Under the pieces are notes generated by a model that made no database searches, was not told the origin of the DNA, and saw only the letters and a list, made by a program, of their open reading frames with translations. Made by a program: the position numbers and the translations under genes. A DNA stretch of 64,000 bases from Hydrogenophaga sp. SL48 (GTDB taxonomy: Bacteria > Pseudomonadota > Gammaproteobacteria > Burkholderiales > Burkholderiaceae_C). The stretch covers positions 1,984,001 through 2,048,000 of the forward strand of contig NZ_CP063400.1 in the NCBI RefSeq assembly GCF_021729865.1, given 5' to 3'. Numbering within the stretch: the first letter of the stretch is position 1; every line of letters begins with the position of its first letter. Shown piece after piece: positions 56,807 to 64,000 of the stretch.

Positions 56807-57444
56807 GGAGGCGCTTGGTCGGGTGAGGCTGCGAGCACGCGTGCCACGGGTGCGAAGCTGCGGCGGTGCTCGGCGAGCGCGCCGTGCGTCTGAAGCGCTT
56901 GCAGGTGCGCGGCCGTGCCATACCCTTTGTGGCGATCAAAGCCGTACACGGGGTGCAACAGGTGCAACTCGTCCAGCAGGCGGTCCCGGGCGACCTTGGC
57001 CAGGATGGACGCCGCCGAGATGGCGGGCACCAGCGCATCGCCCGAGACGATGGCCTCGGCCAGCACGTCCAGCGACGGCAGGCGGTTGCCATCCACCAGC
57101 ACCTTGACCGGCTTCAGGCGAAGGCCATTCACCGCTCGCTGCATGGCCAGCATCGTGGCCTGCAGGATGTTGAGCCGGTCGATTTCTTCCACCGAGGCCT
57201 GGGCCACACTGCAGCACAGCGCCTTGGCACGGATTTCGTCGTACAGCTGTTCGCGCCGCCTGGCCGTGAGCTGTTTGGAGTCGGCCAGGCCTTTGATCGG
57301 CGCCTTGTCATTGAGGATGACCGCGGCTGCGACCACCGGCCCGGCCAGGGGTCCGCGACCGGCCTCGTCCACGCCCGCGACCAGACCCGGCACATCCCAG
57401 ATCAGGGACGCCTGCTCAGCCTTGAAGAACTTTTTCAATCGCAT
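56803..57444 (-). CDS. rnhB: Ribonuclease HII
   Basis: 213 residues. It removes ribonucleotides from DNA. The catalytic DE pair is in [19 protein letters not shown]; the second Asp is in [10 protein letters not shown]; the fourth carboxylate region is [14 protein letters not shown]. The ATG at 57444 overlaps the lpxB end by 29 bp, and the next gene overlaps its stop, so it is translationally coupled. Confidence 0.95.
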   Translation of the reverse strand: MRLKKFFKAEQASLIWDVPGLVAGVDEAGRGPLAGPVVAAAVILNDKAPIKGLADSKQLTARRREQLYDEIRAKALCCSVAQASVEEIDRLNILQATMLAMQRAVNGLRLKPVKVLVDGNRLPSLDVLAEAIVSGDALVPAISAASILAKVARDRLLDELHLLHPVYGFDRHKGYGTAAHLQALQTHGALAEHRRSFAPVARVLAASPDQAPP

Positions 57445-58558
57445 CGGCGGCCAATTGTGCGGTGTCGCGGCGCAAGCTGTGGTGCAACTCGGTGAATCGC
57501 GCCTGCAACGCTGCGGTTTGGGCCGGCGCATCCAGCCAGGCCAATGTGGTCTGCGCGAGTGCCGGCGGCGTGGCGGCATCCTGCAGCAGCTCGGGCACCA
57601 CAAAGTCGCGGCACAAGATGTTGGGCAGGCCCACCCAGGGCTGCAGCTGCTTGCGCCGCATGATGTGCCAGGACAATCGGTTCATGTTGTACGCGATCAC
57701 CATCGGCCGCTTGAACAGGGCCGCCTCCAGCGTGGCCGTGCCACTCGCAATGAGCGTCACGTCGCAGGCAGCCAGCGCATCGTGTGAACGACCGTCCAGC
57801 ACCATCAGGTTGTCCAGACCGCTGGCCGACGCGATGGCCACGATGCTGTCCTTGAGCGCAGGCACGGCAGGCACCACGAATTTCAAACCAGGCCTTTGAC
57901 GCCGCATCAGCACCGCAGCATCAAAAAACCGTCGGGCGTTGTACTGCACCTCCGAACGGCGGCTGCCAGGCAGGATCGCCACGACGGTCTCGTCGTCACG
58001 CAAACCCAGTCGCCGCCGTGCCGCCGACCGATCTGGCACCAGCGGAATCACACTGGCCAGCGGGTGCCCGACGTAGGTAGCATCAATGCCATGCCGGGCG
58101 AGCAGCTCGGGCTCGAACGGAAAGAGGCACAGCACATGATCGGCGCTGTTGCGCAGCTTCAGGACCTTCTTGGGCCGCCATGCCCAGAACGACGGGCAGA
58201 CGAAATGCACGGTTCGAATGCCATCGGCCTTCAGCGCGGCCTCCAGGTCGAAATTGAAATCGGGCGCGTCGACGCCGATGAAGATGTCGGGCCGATCGGT
58301 CGTCAGCAGCCGCTCCTTGAGCCGGTTGCGGATACCGAGGATTTCCATGAACTTGGGCAGCACCTCGATGTACCCGCGCACGGCCAGCTTGTCACTGGGC
58401 CACCAAGCTTCGAACCCCTGGTGGGTCATGCTGGCGCCACCAATGCCCATGGCCGTCAGACCGGGCCAACGTTCGCGCAGGCCTTGGAGCAGCAACCCCG
58501 CGAGCAAGTCGCCAGAAGCCTCGCCGGCCACCATCGCAAAGCGGCGTTGCGCTTCCAT
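57416..58558 (-). CDS. lpxB: Lipid A disaccharide synthase
   Basis: 380 residues. It joins UDP-2,3-diacylglucosamine and lipid X to form the lipid A disaccharide. The N-terminus has [19 protein letters not shown]. Further GT19 landmarks are [33 protein letters not shown] and the C-terminal [14 protein letters not shown]. The ATG at 58558 is used; a TTG start 10 codons upstream would overlap lpxA. Confidence 0.95.
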   Translation of the reverse strand: MEAQRRFAMVAGEASGDLLAGLLLQGLRERWPGLTAMGIGGASMTHQGFEAWWPSDKLAVRGYIEVLPKFMEILGIRNRLKERLLTTDRPDIFIGVDAPDFNFDLEAALKADGIRTVHFVCPSFWAWRPKKVLKLRNSADHVLCLFPFEPELLARHGIDATYVGHPLASVIPLVPDRSAARRRLGLRDDETVVAILPGSRRSEVQYNARRFFDAAVLMRRQRPGLKFVVPAVPALKDSIVAIASASGLDNLMVLDGRSHDALAACDVTLIASGTATLEAALFKRPMVIAYNMNRLSWHIMRRKQLQPWVGLPNILCRDFVVPELLQDAATPPALAQTTLAWLDAPAQTAALQARFTELHHSLRRDTAQLAADAIEKVLQG

Positions 58559-58577
58559 GAGTCGAGCAGCGGAACCG

Positions 58578-59366
58578 TTAACGGGCAATGCCGCGGGTCG
58601 CGGACGCGAGGAAGCGGTTCATCATCTCCACATCGCCAGCAGCATCGGGGATGTCATGCGCCAGGGCCTCGATACCGCCCCGGGCCTGCTCCAGGGTGAG
58701 CCCCTGGCGGTACAGCAGCTTGTGCATCTGCTTCACCGCCGCCACCCGCTCCGGCGTGAAGCCGCGACGGCGCAAACCCACCACGTTGAAGCCGCGCACG
58801 GCCAGCGGATTGCCGTCGACAAGCATGAAGGGCGGCACGTCCTGCGAAACCGCGCTGGCAAAGCCAACCATCGCGTGCGCACCGACCGAGACGAACTGAT
58901 GAATACCGGTCAGACCACCGACTGTCACCCAGTCGGCGAGGTGAACGTGACCTGCGAGCGTGGTGTTGTTCGCCAGCGTGGTGTGGTTGTCGACAATGCA
59001 GTCATGGGCGATGTGTGTGTACGCCATGATCCAGTTGTCGTTGCCCACCCGCGTGACCCCGCCCGCGCCCGGCACGCCCAGGTTGAAGGTGCAAAACTCG
59101 CGAATGGTGTTGCGGTCTCCGATGATCAGCTCGGTGGGTTCTCCCGCGTACTTCTTGTCTTGCGGGATCGCACCGATCGAGTTGAACTGGAAAATCCGGT
59201 TGTCCCGTCCGATGGTGGTGCGGCCGTCGACCACACAATGAGGGCCGATGGTCGTGCCCGCACCCACTTTCACGTGGGGACCGATCAGGGCGTAGGGGCC
59301 GACGGTGACAGAACTGTCGAGCTCGGCACCCGGGTCCACCAATGCGGTGGCGTGGATCTGCGTCAC
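58578..59366 (-). CDS. lpxA: UDP-N-acetylglucosamine acyltransferase
   Basis: 262 residues, the standard length. First step of lipid A synthesis. Left-handed beta-helix with hexapeptide repeats over about 1-190, including the catalytic-His region ([20 protein letters not shown]) and a helical C-terminus ([19 protein letters not shown]). The GTG at 59366 is preferred: it follows GGGAG at good spacing and gives the conserved start [16 protein letters not shown]. Confidence 0.95.
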   Translation of the reverse strand: MTQIHATALVDPGAELDSSVTVGPYALIGPHVKVGAGTTIGPHCVVDGRTTIGRDNRIFQFNSIGAIPQDKKYAGEPTELIIGDRNTIREFCTFNLGVPGAGGVTRVGNDNWIMAYTHIAHDCIVDNHTTLANNTTLAGHVHLADWVTVGGLTGIHQFVSVGAHAMVGFASAVSQDVPPFMLVDGNPLAVRGFNVVGLRRRGFTPERVAAVKQMHKLLYRQGLTLEQARGGIEALAHDIPDAAGDVEMMNRFLASATRGIAR

Positions 59367-59385
59367 AGCGTGCTCCCGGTGTCGA

Positions 59386-59826
59386 TCAGGCAATCGTGCG
59401 CATGGTGCACATCAGCTCGGCCTCGCACACCACATCGCCCGCCACGCGGATCACGCCTTTGAACTTGTAGATGCCTGCGCGCACGCGGTCGAGGTCCACA
59501 TCCATGATCAGCTGGTCACCAGGCTCCACGGGGCGCTTGAAGCGGGCGCCATCGATGCCAGCGAAGTAGTACACCGTCTTGTCGTCCATGGTCACGCCCG
59601 CCGTATCAAACGCCAGCAGCGCTGCCGCCTGTGCCATGGCTTCGAGCATCAGCACCCCGGGCATCACGGGTCGGTTGGGGAAATGCCCCCCGAAGAACGG
59701 CTCGTTGATCGTGACGTTCTTCAGCGCCTTGATGCGCTTGCCTTTTTCGAGCTCCAGCACACGGTCCACGAGCAGAAAGGGATAACGGTGCGGCAGCTGC
59801 TTGCGAATCTCGTGAATGTCCATCAT
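59386..59826 (-). CDS. fabZ: 3-hydroxyacyl-ACP dehydratase FabZ
   Basis: 146 residues. Dehydrates 3-hydroxyacyl-ACP in fatty acid synthesis. Hot-dog fold with [17 protein letters not shown], the catalytic His in [14 protein letters not shown] and the catalytic Glu in LMLEAMAQ. The tandem ATGATG start at 59826/59823 overlaps the lpxD stop. Confidence 0.96.
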   Translation of the reverse strand: MMDIHEIRKQLPHRYPFLLVDRVLELEKGKRIKALKNVTINEPFFGGHFPNRPVMPGVLMLEAMAQAAALLAFDTAGVTMDDKTVYYFAGIDGARFKRPVEPGDQLIMDVDLDRVRAGIYKFKGVIRVAGDVVCEAELMCTMRTIA

Positions 59827-60875
59827 GGTGATCGGGTGTCTTGGGAAGCGTTGTCGAGGCTCTGTTCGACGGCTCGGAGCCGTTCGCGCAGGCGGTTGAG
59901 TTGTTTGAGGGAAGCGGCGTTCTTTTCCCAGGACGCATTGTCGTCGATGGGAAACATGCCGGTGTAGTGACCCGGCTTGCCGATGGAGCGCGTGACCACC
60001 GTCGCCGCCGAGATGTTCACCCCGTCGGCCAGCGTCAGGTGTCCCAGCACGATGGCGCCACCACCGATGGTGCAACGCGCACCGATCACAGCGGTGCCAG
60101 CCACCCCCACACATCCGGCCATGGCCGTGTGGTCGCCCACACGCACGTTGTGGCCGATTTGGATCAGGTTGTCCAGCTTCACACCGTTACCGATCACCGT
60201 GTCGTCCAGCGCTCCGCGATCAATGCAGGTGTTGGCGCCGATCTCCACATCGTCACCAATGCGTACCGCACCGAGCTGTTCGATCTTGACCCACTCACCA
60301 CGGTGCGGGGCAAATCCAAAACCATCCGCACCGAGGACCACGCCGGGGTGAAGAATGCAGCGCTGTCCCACAGCGCAGCGCTCCCCCACCGTGACGCGCG
60401 CATAGAGCAGCGAACCCGCGCCCACGCTGCTGCCTGCCTCCAACACGACGTGGGGACCAATGCGAACGCCGGTACCGACATGCACCCCTTCGCCCACCAC
60501 CGCAAAGGCAGCGATTGAAACGCCCGCCTCGATCACAGCCGTGGGGTGAATGCTCGCCAGTGGGTCGATGAGTGCCGGTTCGGCCGCCCGATGCTCTGCG
60601 CGCCACCATTGGGTGAGCCGGGCAAAGTAAAGGTAAGGGTCGTCAATGACGATGCACGCGCCCCGTGAGGCAGCGGCTTCCAGAAGCGTGGGCGGAACGA
60701 TCAGCGCCCCTGCCTGGGTGGTATGCACCTGATTCGCATACTTCGCCTGCGCCACAAATGACAGATCGGAAGGCGTTGCCGTGGCCAACGGCGCCAGGCG
60801 ATGAATCTGGAGGTGGGGCTCGCCGAACAACTGGCCCCCTAGGGCCTCGACAATGGCGCCGAGTGGCCGGGACAC
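59823..60875 (-). CDS. lpxD: UDP-3-O-(3-hydroxymyristoyl)glucosamine N-acyltransferase
   Basis: 350 residues, starting with GTG. N-terminal uridine-binding domain (about 1-100), then a long left-handed beta-helix (about 105-300; for example [20 protein letters not shown], which carries the catalytic His), then a C-terminal helix ([17 protein letters not shown]). Third acylation step of lipid A synthesis. Confidence 0.95.
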   Translation of the reverse strand: MSRPLGAIVEALGGQLFGEPHLQIHRLAPLATATPSDLSFVAQAKYANQVHTTQAGALIVPPTLLEAAASRGACIVIDDPYLYFARLTQWWRAEHRAAEPALIDPLASIHPTAVIEAGVSIAAFAVVGEGVHVGTGVRIGPHVVLEAGSSVGAGSLLYARVTVGERCAVGQRCILHPGVVLGADGFGFAPHRGEWVKIEQLGAVRIGDDVEIGANTCIDRGALDDTVIGNGVKLDNLIQIGHNVRVGDHTAMAGCVGVAGTAVIGARCTIGGGAIVLGHLTLADGVNISAATVVTRSIGKPGHYTGMFPIDDNASWEKNAASLKQLNRLRERLRAVEQSLDNASQDTRSP

Positions 60876-60889
60876 GTCTCGGCCGCGCC

Positions 60890-61408
60890 TTACTTGACGC
60901 TGTTCAAGCCACTGAGCACCTTGTCGGTGATGTCGTGCTTGGGGTTGATGTAGACGGCTTCTTGAAGGATAAGGTCGTACTTTTCTGTCTCCGCCACCTG
61001 CTTGATCACGCGGTTGGCTTTCTCAAGAACCTGCTGGAGTTCCTCATTCTTGCGCAAGGTCACGTCTTCCTGGAACTCGCGTTGCTTGCGCTGGAAGTCG
61101 CGATCTTGATCGACCAACTGACGCTGGCGAGCGATGCGTTGCGCTTCCGGCAATGTGGGCGCTTCCCGCTCCAACTTTTCTGACGCGGCTTTGAGCTGGC
61201 CGCCCAAAGTCTGCAGATCCTTCTCGCGGCGCGAAAACTCCTGCTCCAGTTTGGCCTGAGATGCTTTGGCAAGATTGGCCTCGCGAAGCACTCGCTCGGT
61301 GCTGACAAAGCCGATCTTGAAATCCTGCGCCCCTGCCGCGAGTGCGACGCATGCACCGGCCAGCAAAACGGCGAGATGGCGCGCGAAACGGCGCTGAGAA
61401 GTCTTCAT
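60890..61408 (-). CDS. ompH: OmpH/Skp-family periplasmic chaperone
   Basis: 172 residues. A cleavable signal peptide ([17 protein letters not shown]) precedes a coiled-coil body (about 50-145) of the Skp type with [13 protein letters not shown] at its start. It keeps unfolded outer-membrane proteins soluble on their way to BamA. The ATG at 61408 shares bases with the bamA stop (TGATG), so translation is coupled. Confidence 0.93.
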   Translation of the reverse strand: MKTSQRRFARHLAVLLAGACVALAAGAQDFKIGFVSTERVLREANLAKASQAKLEQEFSRREKDLQTLGGQLKAASEKLEREAPTLPEAQRIARQRQLVDQDRDFQRKQREFQEDVTLRKNEELQQVLEKANRVIKQVAETEKYDLILQEAVYINPKHDITDKVLSGLNSVK

Positions 61409-63708
61409 CAAAAAGAGGTTCCGATCTGAAACTGGAATTTCTGGATTCTATCGCCCGAGAACTTGCGCACGGGGTTGGCAAGAGCGAACCGCAGCGGACC
61501 CACAGGGGAAATCCAGCTCAAGCCGATGCCAACCGATGACCGCAACTGACTCAGGTCCACGCTCTCCGACTCCCCGTACACATTGCCCGCATCGACAAAG
61601 GCAAACCAGCGCAGCGTGCGGTCGTTGCCCGCCCCAGGAAACGGTGCGATGAACTCGGCGTTGAGCACCAGGTTGCGCGCACCGCCGACGTTGACGGTTT
61701 CACCGGTCGTGGACCCCATGACCGCGGAAGTGGGGCCCAAGGTGCCTTGCTCGAACCCGCGCACAGAACCCAGGCCACCACCGTAGAAGTTGCGCAGCAC
61801 AGGGTAGGGCTTTCCACCCAGACCCTTGCCAACGCCCAGTTCAGTATTGAAGGCGAGTGTGTACTGGCGGGTCAGCGCAACATACTGTTGAAACTGGTAG
61901 GTCAACTTGGCGTAACGCCTGTCACCACCCAAGCCAAATTCGGTGTTGAAACGCTGCAGGCGTCCGGTCGTGGGGACCAGCGCACTGTCGCGGTTGTCAC
62001 GCGCCCACCCGATCGTGGCCGGAAGGTAAGTCCCACTCTGATCGCGATAGGCTTCGGGCAACTGATCGCCCTCCTTCACCTTTACGCGCTCGGCACCCGC
62101 CCCGAAATACACCGTGTCCGTCTCGGTGAAGGGCACGCCAAAGCGCACACCCACACCCGGCGTGGCGATTTCGTAGTCACCCCCCTGCGCGTCGTAGGGA
62201 CGGGTGGTCTTGTAGTAAAGGTCAAAGGTGCGCGAGATGCCGTCTTCGGTGAAGTACGGGTTGGTCGTGCTCAGGACGAACTGTCGGTTGTACTTGCTCG
62301 TGTTCAGGTCCAGCCCGAGGTAGTTCCCGCTGCCGAACACGTTTTCCTGCTTGATGCTGGCAATCAGCGACAGCTTGTCGGCTTGCGAATAACCCGCACC
62401 AATGGACAGGTTGCCGGTGGGCTTCTCGGCCACGGTGACCGTGAGGTCCACCTGGTCATTGGACCCGGGCACGGGTTCGGTCTCGATGCCAACCTCAGTG
62501 AAAAACCCCAGACGGTCGACACGATCGCGCGACAAGCGGATGCGGTCGCTGTCATACCACGCCGACTCCAGCTGGCGGAACTCGCGCCGGATGATCTCGT
62601 CACGGGTCCGGTTGTTGCCTTCGACATTGATGCGACGCACGTACACGCGACGCGCCGGCTGCGCGCGAAGCACGAACGCCACGCGGTTGTTGGCCCGATC
62701 GATCACAGGACTCGCTTCGACCTGAGCAAAAGCGTAGCCAAAGGCCCCAAAGTAATCGGTGAACGCCTTGACCGTGCGCGTCACGTCCTCGGCGTTGTAA
62801 GCCTCACCCGCCCGGACGCTCACCAGCGACTTGAACTCCTGCTCTTTGCCCAGGTACTCGCCTTCCAGCGTCACCGAAGAAACCACGAAGCGGTTGCCCT
62901 CTGTGATGTTGATGGTCACCGACATGTCGCGCTTGTCGGGGGAAATCGCCACCTGGGTCGAGTCGATGCGGAACTCCAGATAGCCACGCGCCAGGTAGTA
63001 GGAACGCAGCGACTCCTGATCGGCATTGAGCTTCGCCCGCGAATAACGATCTGCCTTGGTGTACCAGCTCATCCAGCCACCGGTGTCCAGATCGAACAGG
63101 TCGCGCAGCGTGGACTCCGAGAAGGCCTTGTTGCCAACGATGCGGATGTCCTTGATCTTGGCCACTTCGCCTTCGACCACGTTGAAATTCAAGTTGACGC
63201 GATTGCGTTCGCCCGGTGTGACCGTCGTCACCACCTGAGCAGCGTACATGCTTCGGTTGATGTACTGTCGCTTGAGTTCCTGTTCGGCACGGTCGGCCAG
63301 CGCCTTGTCAAAAGGGCGCCCCTCAGCCAGACCCACTTCGCGCAGTGACTTCTTCAATATCTCGGCGTCGAACTCCTTGATCCCCGAGAAGCTCACATCG
63401 GCCACTGTGGGCCGCTCTTCCACGATCACGACGAGCACATCGCCATTGATCTGCAAACGCACATCAGTGAACAAACCCAGCCCGAACAGCGAGCGAATCG
63501 CCGTTGAACCCTTGTCATCGCTGTATTGATCGCCGATGCGAAACGGCAGCGACGCGAACACCGTCCCAGGCTCCACGCGCTGCAACCCCTCGACGCGGAT
63601 GTCCTTCAATGTGAATGGATCCACAGCCCATGCAGGCAGCGCTGCAAACAAGGAGGAGGCGACGGTCAACAGCGTCAGGCCACGCAGTCGGTGATGGATT
63701 TTTTTCAT
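61408..63708 (-). CDS. bamA: Outer membrane protein assembly factor BamA
   Basis: 766 residues. Signal peptide (HHRLRGLTLLTVASSLFA, cleavage near PAWA), then five POTRA domains (about 25-420; the first starts FTLKDIRVEGLQRVEPGTVF), then the 16-strand barrel with conserved VRGF (GSVRGFEQG). It ends in Phe (FQFQIGTSF), the usual terminal residue. Core of the beta-barrel assembly machine together with bamD at the other end of this window. Confidence 0.96.
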   Translation of the reverse strand: MKKIHHRLRGLTLLTVASSLFAALPAWAVDPFTLKDIRVEGLQRVEPGTVFASLPFRIGDQYSDDKGSTAIRSLFGLGLFTDVRLQINGDVLVVIVEERPTVADVSFSGIKEFDAEILKKSLREVGLAEGRPFDKALADRAEQELKRQYINRSMYAAQVVTTVTPGERNRVNLNFNVVEGEVAKIKDIRIVGNKAFSESTLRDLFDLDTGGWMSWYTKADRYSRAKLNADQESLRSYYLARGYLEFRIDSTQVAISPDKRDMSVTINITEGNRFVVSSVTLEGEYLGKEQEFKSLVSVRAGEAYNAEDVTRTVKAFTDYFGAFGYAFAQVEASPVIDRANNRVAFVLRAQPARRVYVRRINVEGNNRTRDEIIRREFRQLESAWYDSDRIRLSRDRVDRLGFFTEVGIETEPVPGSNDQVDLTVTVAEKPTGNLSIGAGYSQADKLSLIASIKQENVFGSGNYLGLDLNTSKYNRQFVLSTTNPYFTEDGISRTFDLYYKTTRPYDAQGGDYEIATPGVGVRFGVPFTETDTVYFGAGAERVKVKEGDQLPEAYRDQSGTYLPATIGWARDNRDSALVPTTGRLQRFNTEFGLGGDRRYAKLTYQFQQYVALTRQYTLAFNTELGVGKGLGGKPYPVLRNFYGGGLGSVRGFEQGTLGPTSAVMGSTTGETVNVGGARNLVLNAEFIAPFPGAGNDRTLRWFAFVDAGNVYGESESVDLSQLRSSVGIGLSWISPVGPLRFALANPVRKFSGDRIQKFQFQIGTSF

Positions 63709-63721
63709 GAAGAGAGAGGGT

Positions 63722-64000
63722 TCAGCCCACCAAGCGGGTGATATCGTTGAACAGGGCGACGGACATGAGTGCCAACAGCACCGCCACACCCCCGCGCTGC
63801 AGCCGCTCCAGCCAGACGTCCGAGACGCTTCGACCAGTGACACCCTCCCAAAGATAATACATCAGGTGCCCCCCATCGAGCACTGGCAGCGGCAGCAAGT
63901 TCAATACGCCGAGACTCACGCTGATCAGGGCCAGAAACACCAAGTATGACGTCAACCCGATGCTGGCCGACTTGCCTGCGTAATCCGCAATGGTGAGTGG
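63722..64000 (-). CDS. rseP: RIP metalloprotease RseP, C-terminal part only
   Basis: The window contains only the last 92 codons. The membrane segment [24 protein letters not shown] carries the N-LLP-LDG motif of site-2 proteases, and the C-terminal helix ends [15 protein letters not shown]. The enzyme cleaves anti-sigma factors in the inner membrane to trigger the envelope stress response. It lies 13 bp upstream of bamA. Confidence 0.93.
   Translation of the reverse strand, partial: PLTIADYAGKSASIGLTSYLVFLALISVSLGVLNLLPLPVLDGGHLMYYLWEGVTGRSVSDVWLERLQRGGVAVLLALMSVALFNDITRLVG

Overview
The window is GC-rich and densely coded. It reads as chromosome of a betaproteobacterium, most likely Burkholderiales/Comamonadaceae (Hydrogenophaga- or Rhodoferax-like). 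The clues are the gene orders rluB-scpB, rluD/bamD, odhA-odhB-lpd-zapE, aceE-aceF-lpdA with a lipoyl domain on E3, carA-ORF-carB-greA, and rseP-bamA-ompH-lpxD-fabZ-lpxA-lpxB-rnhB-spoU. The assignment rests on recognition of families and gene order, not on a database search. No rRNA, tRNA or CRISPR array was seen.

Region by region. 1-7.6 kb holds rluB (cut by the window start), scpB, rluD, divergent bamD, a DinG-type helicase, a PP2C phosphatase and zapE. 7.6-16 kb is the 2-oxoglutarate dehydrogenase operon (odhA, odhB, lpd), an ArsR-family regulator and a propionyl-CoA synthetase (prpE). 16-26.5 kb is more accessory. It has an isochorismatase-like hydrolase, a TetR regulator with a likely operator, an NlpC/P60 peptidase, a 2OG-Fe(II) oxygenase, a PAS histidine kinase, two Crp/Fnr regulators, a PRC-barrel protein, an L,D-transpeptidase-like protein and two small proteins. 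25.9-29.7 kb is a likely three-gene operon: PQQ-type sugar dehydrogenase, DUF4038-type glycosidase and hexapeptide acyltransferase. A repeat-bearing lipoprotein follows.

31.7-37.4 kb is an island. It starts with a frameshifted 3' fragment of a second lpdA, then an AT-richer orphan radical SAM/SPASM gene, an intact IS5-family element with a CTAA target duplication, a truncated relative of it, and a decayed IS3-family element. The intact pyruvate dehydrogenase operon (aceE-aceF-lpdA) follows, with a PAS kinase/FixJ-type response regulator pair divergent from it, then folD.

48-57 kb carries a polytopic membrane protein, a DUF4149-like protein, greA, a probable alpha/beta-hydrolase remnant, and carB and carA with a small ORF between them. 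The window ends in the outer-membrane/lipid A operon, from spoU-like methyltransferase and rnhB back to rseP, which is cut by the window end.

Most genes serve central carbon flux (OGDH, PDH, propionate activation), nucleotide and one-carbon supply, and envelope assembly. The best places for new biology are the island with the orphan radical SAM enzyme beside a displaced lpdA allele, the PQQ dehydrogenase/glycosidase/acyltransferase operon, the Fnr-like protein with three of the four FNR cysteines, and several clean palindromes upstream of metabolic operons.
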